DNA from: Duncaniella sp.
GTDB taxonomy: Bacteria; Bacteroidota; Bacteroidia; Bacteroidales; Muribaculaceae
Length of the DNA stretch: 23,872 nucleotides
Direction of reading: 5' to 3'
Assembly: GCA_022511285.1 (NCBI GenBank)
Contig: JAFLRW010000010.1
Location: 1-23,872 of the forward strand
Shown here piece after piece: positions 16,798 to 23,095 of the stretch; position 1 is the stretch's first letter, and every line of letters starts with the position of its first letter. A program made the translations under genes and the position numbers. The notes below the pieces were generated by a model, which was not told the DNA's origin, searched no databases, and worked only from the letters and a program-made list of their open reading frames with translations.

Positions 16798-17508
16798 TTA
16801 TCGGGATGTGTTATAAATTTTTCTGTCGAATTTGAAATAGCGTGCGGCACGGTGGGCCACACCCCTTTGATGCTCATCCAGGGGCACTACATAGGGCATT
16901 TGGGCAATTTTCTTGTGGAAGTTGCGCACGTCTAACGGCTTGTTGTAGATAATCTCGGTGAGCAGGCGCAGCTGCGAAGCGGTAAACTTTTTAGGCAGGA
17001 GGTCGAATAGGATTGCTCGATTGATGTCGGCTTCGCGTCGCACAGCCTTGAGGGCGTCGCAGATAATGATATTGTGGTCGAAAGCGAGCTTACCCACATT
17101 ATTGATAGGCACCCATTCGGCCTGATCGCTGTCAATGGCTCGAAAGCGCGTAGAGTCAAGTTTGACCACCGTCACGTAGGCGATGGTGACAATGCTGTCC
17201 ACGAGAGCTTGCTGTGCGTGTTCGAGCCAGTTGACGTCGCGCGGATTGCTTGTGCGGTCTTTTGAACCGAAAGCCTTAAACTGAGTGAGCCTGACATCCT
17301 TCAGCCCGGTCAGCTCGTGAAGCACGCGCGCGGCCGCCTGGTCAAGGTCTTCGTCCTTGTAGATGAGCGAGCCGGGGAGTTTCATGTCGTTATACTCGCC
17401 GGAGTGGTCTTCGCCACTGCGTTTTACAAGGAGCACCCGCAGGTTGGCGCCGTCAAAACCGATGACGACACAGTCCACTGATATGTGATTGTTGGCTAAA
17501 GGTGGCAT
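16798..17508 (-). CDS. Nudix-like transcriptional regulator of the xylose operon
   Basis: A regulator of the NrtR/AraR kind: an N-terminal Nudix domain as sugar sensor and a C-terminal winged helix that binds DNA. The Nudix domain covers about residues 8-150. The Nudix box at 47-69 is damaged: Ser47 for the first Gly, Val62 for the Glu after Arg61, and Leu66 for the second Glu of the EE pair, while Glu53, Glu65 and Gly68 remain. Hydrolase activity is therefore unlikely. The winged helix spans about 172-233 (KKFTASQLRLLTEIIY, VRNFHKKI). It is the first gene of the operon, 18 nt before xylB, so it probably controls its own promoter. The effector (xylose or a derivative) is inferred from context. 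Confidence 0.88.
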   Translation of the reverse strand: MPPLANNHISVDCVVIGFDGANLRVLLVKRSGEDHSGEYNDMKLPGSLIYKDEDLDQAAARVLHELTGLKDVRLTQFKAFGSKDRTSNPRDVNWLEHAQQALVDSIVTIAYVTVVKLDSTRFRAIDSDQAEWVPINNVGKLAFDHNIIICDALKAVRREADINRAILFDLLPKKFTASQLRLLTEIIYNKPLDVRNFHKKIAQMPYVVPLDEHQRGVAHRAARYFKFDRKIYNTSR

Positions 17509-17583
17509 TGTGATGTAAGGTAAGATTCAGTCTGAGGGCACAGCCGCAAGTCGGTGTCGGGTGTGCCGCGGATTTTGATAGCG

Positions 17584-17615
17584 CAAATTTACAAATCTTT
17601 TTTTGAAACGTCAAA
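17584..17615 (-). promoter_or_regulatory. Promoter of the xylose operon (Bacteroidota type)
   Basis: On the minus strand TTTG (17615-17612), 20 nt, TAAATTTG (17591-17584). Transcription would begin near 17577 and give a leader of about 70 nt before the regulator ATG at 17508. The short dyad ATTTGTAAAT overlaps the -7 box and could be part of an operator, but it is too short to assign. Confidence 0.72.
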
Positions 17616-17802
17616 AGAATATTGAAAATAAAAAACGTGTTATAAAACATTAAAGCATACAATATTAGTTTTCCTATTTAAGACAATATCCGCGGTGTGG
17701 TCGCAGACAGGTATATAAGATGTTCAAAATTGCGAGAAATGCGCTAAGATGTTAAATTTCGGAGATTAAAAAATGAAAAAGAGCTTTAAGGATTAAAAAA
17801 AA

Positions 17803-17834
17803 TTTGCAAATTTTAAAACTTTTACCTACCTTTG
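17803..17834 (+). promoter_or_regulatory. Promoter of ompA (Bacteroidota type)
   Basis: TTTG (17803-17806), 20 nt, TACCTTTG (17827-17834). A run of A and T just upstream of the -33 box resembles an UP-like element and fits a strong promoter. The expected start is near 17841, giving an 80-nt leader. Confidence 0.78.
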
Positions 17835-17848
17835 CAGTGTTAAATAAG

Positions 17849-17877
17849 GACAGGATGCCATTTGTCGGCACCCCGTC
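17849..17877 (+). promoter_or_regulatory. Stem-loop in the 5' leader of ompA mRNA
   Basis: GACAGGATGCC (17849-17859) pairs with GGCACCCCGTC (17867-17877) around a 7-nt loop: nine of eleven positions pair, with two A/C mismatches. It lies close to the predicted 5' end, a position where hairpins protect other ompA messages from decay. That role is inference. Confidence 0.45.
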
Positions 17878-17922
17878 TTGATATTGTTTAAACGACTATT
17901 ATTCATCAAATCAAAAATTGGT

Positions 17923-19038
17923 ATGAAAAAATTTTTACTTTCAGCCGCTGTTCTGGCCACTGCTGTTATGGCTAACGCCCAGGACATCATTGAGCGTCCC
18001 ACTTTTGGTGACAACTGGCAAATCGGTCTTGACGCCGGTGTGACAACCCCCCTTAAGGGTCATTCTTTCTTCCAGAATATGCGTGGTCAGTATGGCCTGC
18101 ATATCGGCAAGCAGCTCACTCCTATGGTAGGCTTCGGCATCGAAGGCGCTTGGGGTGTGAACACCACTTACAGCCGCAATGCTTTCGACACCCAGTATGT
18201 AGGTGCTTACGGTACACTTGACCTTATGACCCTCTTCGGTGGCTTTACTTGCAACAACCCCCGTCCCTTCACCATCGACGCTGTTGTAGGTGCAGGCTGG
18301 TTGAAGGCTTACTATCCCACCCCCGATGTTGACAGCTCAAACGACCTCGGCGTGAAGTTTGGTCTTAACCTCAACTTCAACGTGTGCAAGAACTTCAGCA
18401 TCGCCCTCAAGCCTTCTGTAGTTTACAACGCTACCAAGTCATACAACAACCTCGATATCAACACCTGCAATTTCAACCTGATGGTTGGTCTTAACTACAA
18501 CTTCGGCCCCGGCTTCAAGTGTGTAACTTGTCCTCCCGACCTCACAGCCGAAGTTGCTGACCTCAACGCAAAGGTTAACGCCCTCCGTGGTGAGCTCGAC
18601 GGTTGCACCGCTGCTCTCGCTGCTTCAACCGCTGAGAATGCTGCTCTCGCAGCTCAGCTTGCTGACTGCCTCAACAAGCCCGCTGAGGTGAAGGTTGTAG
18701 CTGACACTACTCTCAACTCTGTTCGCTACGTATTCTACAAGGTTGGTTCAAGCACCATCACAGCTGACCAGAAGCCCAACATCGAGATGGTAGCCGCTTA
18801 TCTCAAGAACCACCCCGAATCAACAGTAGTTATTAAGGGTTATGCTTCACAGGATGGTCCTGCCGACCTCAACGAGCGTCTTGCTGCTGCTCGCGCAGAG
18901 TCAGTGAAGAATGCCCTCATTAAGACCTACAAGATCAGCGCTGACCGCATCAAGGCTGAAGGCCAGGGCATCGGTCACATGTTCACCGAGGATTCTTGGA
19001 ACCGTGTGTCAATCTGCACCCTCGAGACCAATAAGTAA
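17923..19038 (+). CDS. OmpA-family outer-membrane protein
   Basis: A 371-residue outer-membrane protein that tethers the envelope to peptidoglycan. Signal peptide: residues 1-19 (MKKFLLSAAVLATAVMANA). Residues about 20-195 form an eight-stranded barrel. A linker with CVTC and CL pairs and an Ala/Leu coiled-coil (about 205-252) follows, then the OmpA C-terminal domain (about 262-371, IKGYASQDG and RAESVKNAL). The frame is open up to 17878, but the signal peptide fixes the start at 17923. Codons here favour GGT, GTT, GCT and CGT, unlike the GGC/GCC/CGC-rich neighbours, which indicates high expression. In the peptidoglycan-binding loop, Ser309 stands where E. coli OmpA has Asp271; Arg324 is kept. 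Confidence 0.93.
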   Translation: MKKFLLSAAVLATAVMANAQDIIERPTFGDNWQIGLDAGVTTPLKGHSFFQNMRGQYGLHIGKQLTPMVGFGIEGAWGVNTTYSRNAFDTQYVGAYGTLDLMTLFGGFTCNNPRPFTIDAVVGAGWLKAYYPTPDVDSSNDLGVKFGLNLNFNVCKNFSIALKPSVVYNATKSYNNLDINTCNFNLMVGLNYNFGPGFKCVTCPPDLTAEVADLNAKVNALRGELDGCTAALAASTAENAALAAQLADCLNKPAEVKVVADTTLNSVRYVFYKVGSSTITADQKPNIEMVAAYLKNHPESTVVIKGYASQDGPADLNERLAAARAESVKNALIKTYKISADRIKAEGQGIGHMFTEDSWNRVSICTLETNK

Positions 19039-19059
19039 ATCCCCAATCTAAATAAAGAG

Positions 19060-19096
19060 TCCCCTCAGCCGCACGTGTGGCTGAGGGGATTTTTCT
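19060..19096 (+). terminator. Rho-independent terminator of ompA
   Basis: TCCCCTCAGCC (19060-19070) pairs perfectly with GGCTGAGGGGA (19079-19089) around an 8-nt loop and is followed by TTTTTCTATT. It begins 22 nt after the ompA stop and is the clearest terminator in the window. Confidence 0.93.
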
Positions 19097-19161
19097 ATTC
19101 AGGGGGGCACAATCAAAAGAGTGGGGGGCGTTTCAGAGTCGGGGATGTTTCGGCGTCAGAG

Positions 19162-19599
19162 TTATAACTCTCGTTCAATCAAGAGATAGAGGCCGCCGCT
19201 ACTGCCGGCTCCATATATTTCAAAGGCAATTTCTTCGCCTGTTGCCGGCACGGCGAGAGTGGCGCCGGAGTCAGAGTTGAGGGAGTATTGTATCAGTGTT
19301 CTGTGCAGAGCGGGTGAGTATTCTTTGCTTTTGAAGGAGAGATTGTTGCCTAATGCGGACTGAACGTCCTCGTAATTTAGGAAATCTTTGTGGCAGAGCA
19401 TAGCGTCACTGCCGGTCCAGTCCCCTTCATGGGAGATAAATATGCGCTGCAAAGTCCGGCCGTTGGGCAATACACCTCTTCGAATGGTAAACAGCGCGTA
19501 GCTCCCCTCCCAATCTTTGAACATCGCAAGCGGATGTTGCTGTTCAAGGAGTGACTTTTTTATCGTATTAAAGAAAGAGTGGCTGTTGTGGTTTGTCAT
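19162..19599 (-). CDS. Hypothetical protein, unrecognised
   Basis: I do not recognise this 145-residue protein. It has no signal peptide and no membrane helix, and the mix of charged and aromatic residues suggests a small soluble cytoplasmic domain. Visible features are a Trp/Phe-rich N-terminal half (MFKDWEGSYALFTIRRGVLPNG), a GDWTGSDAM segment and a hydrophobic last strand, GGLYLLIEREL. It begins 8 nt after the flippase stop on the same strand, so it is most likely translated from the ruvB-flippase transcript. Coding is supported by the long frame, the tight spacing and the lack of a competing gene on the other strand. Confidence 0.7.
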   Translation of the reverse strand: MTNHNSHSFFNTIKKSLLEQQHPLAMFKDWEGSYALFTIRRGVLPNGRTLQRIFISHEGDWTGSDAMLCHKDFLNYEDVQSALGNNLSFKSKEYSPALHRTLIQYSLNSDSGATLAVPATGEEIAFEIYGAGSSGGLYLLIEREL

Positions 19600-19607
19600 A
19601 GTGCTAA

Positions 19608-21083
19608 TCAGGCCTTTTTAGCGGGCATCAGATGCTCTGTGCGGATTACGGCAGCAATGTAGAGGAGTAGCAGCGGGGTGCGCAGGAGCATTGTGAGCCA
19701 TTGGTTGTGGAGAGAGATGGCAGAGCCTATGCCCCAAAGAATCAAGGCTCCGAAGAAATAGAATGCGAGAGTGCGCAGATGATAGTCTACGGGGTAGAAG
19801 TGCTGTCCGGCCACCCAGCTTGCCACCATCATAGCACCATAGCAGGCCATCATGGCATAGGCACATCCCATATATCCCAAAGATGGCACCAAGGCAACGT
19901 TAAGGGCTATGGTTATGCATAGTCCGCACAGGGTGAGCCACATGCCCCACGCCGTGCGGTCAGTGAGCTTATACCAGAGCGAGAGGTTGAAGAAGACACC
20001 GAAAAAGACTTCGCCAATCATTACAATCGGCACTACGCGCAGTCCTATTTGATAGTCTGTGGCGATGATAAACCGAAGCAGGTCAAGATAGAACATCACG
20101 ACCAAGAAGATGAACATGGCGAAGATGACAAACCATCGCATCGCGTCGCGATAGCTCTGCAACTTCTCGGTGCCGTGCTCCTTGGCGCGCGCAAAGATGG
20201 CGGGTTCATAGGCGAATCGGAAGGCCTGGATGAACATTACCAACACGATGGCAATCTTGGTGTTGGCATTGTAGATGCCCACTTGTGTCATAGCCTCCGC
20301 GGGGTCGGGGTAGAGGTAGGGGAAGAGCAGGGTGCCGAGAGTCTGGTTGAGGATTCCGGCCACGCCGAGCACCAAAAGCGGGGCAGAATAGGATATAATC
20401 TCGCGCCATAGAGTGGCTGAAAAGCGCCAGCGAAAGCCTGAGAGCTCCGGGGAAAGCAGGATGAGGTTGAGCAGCGAGGCAATGAGGTTGGCTAAGAAGA
20501 TGTAGCCAATGCCGAAATCGGGATTGTAGAACCACGCTATCCATCCGGGATTGTGGAGCCATATCCAGGGGCATAGACAGATGAAGAAGAGATTCAGCCC
20601 TATGTTGACACCAATGTTGACGAGCTTAAGAGTGGCGAATCTGAAGGGGCGTTTAGCGTAGCGCAAGAAGCTGAACGGCAAGGCCGTGAAAGCATCGAGC
20701 GCCACAGCCACTATCATCATCGCCGCAAACGAGGGGTGGTCTGGACAGTGGAGCAACTCGGCCACCGGAGTGATGCATCCCAAAGCCACCGCCATAAAGA
20801 GTGTAGAGCTGACGGCGAGAGAGATGAGGCCCGTAGAGTAGACCTCCATCGGGTCATTGTATCGCTCGTGGTTGGCAAAACGGAAGAAGCCGGTCTCCAT
20901 GCCGTAGGTGAGTAGAATGATAGCAATGGCCACAAATGCATAAATGTAAGTGACCTCTCCATACTCGCCCTCGGCAAACACACGGGTGTAGAATGGCACA
21001 AGCCCCCAATTGAGGAAACGGCCTATCATAGAGCTGAGTCCGTAGATAGCAGTGTCCTTGAACAGGCTTTTTATTCCTGACAT
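19608..21083 (-). CDS. Polysaccharide/oligosaccharide flippase (MATE/MOP superfamily)
   Basis: An inner-membrane protein of about 12-14 helices that moves lipid-linked glycans to the periplasmic face. The N-terminus SGIKSLFKDTAIYGLSSMIGRFLNWGLVPFYTR is typical of the Wzx-like RfbX/PST group in Bacteroidota, and hydrophobic helices fill the rest of the 491 residues. I prefer the ATG at 21083. A start at 21119 would add 12 residues and overlap the ruvB end by 20 nt; family members usually begin at MSGIKSL or a close variant. The substrate is unknown. No glycan-synthesis gene is adjacent, so this looks like an orphan flippase paired with ruvB. Confidence 0.88.
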   Translation of the reverse strand: MSGIKSLFKDTAIYGLSSMIGRFLNWGLVPFYTRVFAEGEYGEVTYIYAFVAIAIILLTYGMETGFFRFANHERYNDPMEVYSTGLISLAVSSTLFMAVALGCITPVAELLHCPDHPSFAAMMIVAVALDAFTALPFSFLRYAKRPFRFATLKLVNIGVNIGLNLFFICLCPWIWLHNPGWIAWFYNPDFGIGYIFLANLIASLLNLILLSPELSGFRWRFSATLWREIISYSAPLLVLGVAGILNQTLGTLLFPYLYPDPAEAMTQVGIYNANTKIAIVLVMFIQAFRFAYEPAIFARAKEHGTEKLQSYRDAMRWFVIFAMFIFLVVMFYLDLLRFIIATDYQIGLRVVPIVMIGEVFFGVFFNLSLWYKLTDRTAWGMWLTLCGLCITIALNVALVPSLGYMGCAYAMMACYGAMMVASWVAGQHFYPVDYHLRTLAFYFFGALILWGIGSAISLHNQWLTMLLRTPLLLLYIAAVIRTEHLMPAKKA

Positions 21084-21099
21084 AAGAAGAAAAGGAGAA

Positions 21100-22134
21100 T
21101 TATAGTGAATCGGAGTCAAACAGGCCCTCCCGGATTAACGGGGGAGAGACTTTGAGGTGAGAGTAGGCCAGGGGCGTGACTTCGCGCCCGCGAGGAGTGC
21201 GGTTAATGAACCCCTCCATGATGAGAAACGGCTCGCACACCTCCTCGATAGTGTCAGGTTCCTCGCCAATGGCAGTGGCTATGGTTGAGAGCCCGACGGG
21301 TCCGCCGCCAAACTTGTTGATGATGGTTAGGAGCAGTTTATGGTCTAACTGGTCAAGGCCGTGGCGGTCAATATTAAGCGCTTCGAGCGAGAAACGGGCT
21401 ATTTCAACATCAATATCTCCCGAGCCCTTAACCTGAGCAAAGTCGCGGACACGACGGAGCAGCTTGTTGGCAATACGGGGGGTGCCTCTGGAACGCATAG
21501 CAATCTCGTGGCCGGCCTCGGCCGACATTTTTACGCCCAGCAGAGCGGCCGAACGGGCCAAAATCCTCTCAAGAGTGGCGTGGTTATAGTGTTCGAGGTT
21601 GCAGTTGATGCCGAAACGCGCCCGCATGGGGGCTGTCAGCATTCCGGAGCGGGTAGTGGCCCCAACGAGAGTGAACGGCGCAAGCGAGAGTTGCACCGAC
21701 CGCGCGCCCGGCCCCTTGTCGATCATAATATCAATGCGATAGTCCTCCATTGCCGAGTAAAGATATTCTTCCACCACACGGCTCAGGCGATGAATTTCAT
21801 CAATGAAGAGCACATCGTTTTTCTCGAGCGAAGTGAGAATGCCGGCAAGGTCGCCCGGTTTGTCGAGCACCGGTCCGGATGTGACCTTTAGGTTGACTCC
21901 GAGTTCGTTGGCCACGATGTTGGCAAGAGTGGTCTTCCCAAGACCCGGAGGGCCGGCCAGCAGCAGGTGGTCAAGCGCCTCACCGCGCATCTTGGCCGCC
22001 TGGACGAATACTTTCAGATTGTCTACAATCTTCTCCTGCCCGCTGAATGAGTCGAAATATAGCGGACGCAGAGCGCGCTCATACTCCTTGTCGCTGACGG
22101 CCCGGTTGCGTATGTCAAATTCGCTTTCTTCCAT
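21100..22134 (-). CDS. ruvB: Holliday junction branch migration DNA helicase RuvB
   Basis: RuvB is the AAA+ motor that, with RuvA, drives branch migration of Holliday junctions in recombination and repair. The 344 residues are full length. Walker A is GPPGLGKT (61-68), Walker B is FIDEIH (110-115), sensor 1 is VGATTRSGML (157-166) and the arginine finger lies in MRARFG (Arg173). The C-terminal winged helix has the family's GGGPVGLSTIATAIGE and a late FINRTPRGREVTPLAY. It appears to be the first gene of a leftward unit. The -7-like TATCTTTG at 22161-22154 lies about 20 nt upstream of the ATG, with no clear -33 box. Confidence 0.97.
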   Translation of the reverse strand: MEESEFDIRNRAVSDKEYERALRPLYFDSFSGQEKIVDNLKVFVQAAKMRGEALDHLLLAGPPGLGKTTLANIVANELGVNLKVTSGPVLDKPGDLAGILTSLEKNDVLFIDEIHRLSRVVEEYLYSAMEDYRIDIMIDKGPGARSVQLSLAPFTLVGATTRSGMLTAPMRARFGINCNLEHYNHATLERILARSAALLGVKMSAEAGHEIAMRSRGTPRIANKLLRRVRDFAQVKGSGDIDVEIARFSLEALNIDRHGLDQLDHKLLLTIINKFGGGPVGLSTIATAIGEEPDTIEEVCEPFLIMEGFINRTPRGREVTPLAYSHLKVSPPLIREGLFDSDSL

Positions 22135-22153
22135 TGAAAAATGTAATATTTGA

Positions 22154-22161
22154 CAAAGATA
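22154..22161 (-). promoter_or_regulatory. Probable -7 element for ruvB
   Basis: TATCTTTG on the minus strand matches TAnnTTTG and lies 20 nt before the ruvB ATG. The region 19-21 nt further upstream has no TTTG, so the promoter is incomplete against the consensus. A transcript from here would have a very short leader. Confidence 0.45.
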
Positions 22162-22263
22162 CAGAAAAAAACGGAACGGTGATTATATTGTTGGATAATC
22201 TGTTGTTTTAAAAATAATAATAATGCGATAATTTGTGGAGGGCAGGGGATTTGCGGGGATTTG

Positions 22264-22295
22264 TTTGCGGGATTATGCAAAAGGGATTATCTTTG
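22264..22295 (+). promoter_or_regulatory. Promoter of the SDR gene (Bacteroidota type)
   Basis: TTTG (22264-22267), 20 nt, TATCTTTG (22288-22295). Transcription would begin near 22302, leaving a leader of about 17 nt before the ATG at 22319. Confidence 0.75.
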
Positions 22296-22318
22296 CATAA
22301 AATGACAGTTAAAGGACT

Positions 22319-23095
22319 ATGAACAAGAGAATTGTGATAATGGGGGCCACGTCGGGCATCGGGCGAGCCGTGGCAGAGCGCCTGGCGCTCAAAGGGTGTA
22401 GGATAGGTGTGGCCGGGCGAAATGTCAAGGCATTGCAGCTGCTTGCCGAGCAGTATCCCGACAGAGTGGTGTGTCACGGAATAGATATCACCTCGCCCGA
22501 AGCATCCGAGTCGCTGCGTGAGCTTATAGAGAAGCTCGGCGGGATGGATGTCTATTTCCACGTGGCCGGTACGGGCTATGCCAACGATGAGCTTGTCTCA
22601 GAGGCGGATGTGGCTACAGTGGAGACCAATGTGACAGGATATACGCGGATGATAGCGGCGGCTTATCGGTATTTTCGAGATGAGCGTTCGGGACAGGGGC
22701 ATATTGCGGCTGTGACATCCGTGGCGGGCACCAAGGGGATAGGCAATATGGCTTCGTATTCGGCATCGAAGGCCTATCAGCAGAGGTATCTCACAGCCCT
22801 CGAGCAGCTGTCGCATATCCAGGGGCTTGATATACGGTTTAGCGACATCCGTCCCGGATTTATCCACACAGCGCTGCTTGACTCCACCAATCGCTATCCT
22901 ATGGCAATGACCGTCGACTATGCCGCACCGCGAATAGTGCAGGCCTTGAGCAGGAAGCGCCGCATCAGTGTCATAGACTGGCGATGGAGCATACTCACAG
23001 CTATGTGGCGGCTTATACCGGATTGCTTATGGGTGAGGCTGCCGGTGAGCATCGGCTCACTCAAAACTTATAGCTCGCCCCGACGAGAGCAGTGA
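22319..23095 (+). CDS. Short-chain dehydrogenase/reductase (SDR)
   Basis: A classical SDR of 258 residues that uses NAD(P)H; the substrate is unknown. The Rossmann cofactor loop is GATSGIGR (about residues 9-16), with AGRN (about 32-35) in the position that selects the cofactor. The catalytic YSASK follows about 13 residues after the Ser of VTSVAG. HVAGTGY replaces the usual NNAG-type motif. The last 45 residues are basic then hydrophobic (RRISVIDWRWSILTAMWRLIP) and may touch the membrane, as in some Bacteroidota SDRs. Its final 35 nt overlap the convergent receptor-like gene. Confidence 0.9.
   Translation: MNKRIVIMGATSGIGRAVAERLALKGCRIGVAGRNVKALQLLAEQYPDRVVCHGIDITSPEASESLRELIEKLGGMDVYFHVAGTGYANDELVSEADVATVETNVTGYTRMIAAAYRYFRDERSGQGHIAAVTSVAGTKGIGNMASYSASKAYQQRYLTALEQLSHIQGLDIRFSDIRPGFIHTALLDSTNRYPMAMTVDYAAPRIVQALSRKRRISVIDWRWSILTAMWRLIPDCLWVRLPVSIGSLKTYSSPRREQ

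Larger units (their letters stand above)
17509..17922. other. Divergent AT-rich control region between the xylose operon and ompA
   Basis: This 414-nt stretch has no credible gene. It holds the leftward xylose promoter (17584-17615), the rightward ompA promoter (17803-17834), a leader hairpin for each transcript (17537-17567 weak, 17849-17877 stronger), and two copies of TAAGATGTT at 17716-17724 and 17745-17753. The middle 17580-17830 is much richer in A and T than the flanking genes. A seven-codon ORF at 17774 is too short and poorly placed to call. Confidence 0.7.

Noticed and set aside
17537..17567. GGCACA/TGTGCC hairpin in the xylose operon leader as a riboswitch
   Set aside because: Only six base pairs with a 19-nt loop; no match to any riboswitch class I know.
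17774..17797. Seven-codon ORF (MKKSFKD) upstream of ompA
   Set aside because: It lies upstream of the predicted ompA transcription start, so it would not be in the leader; too short to support.
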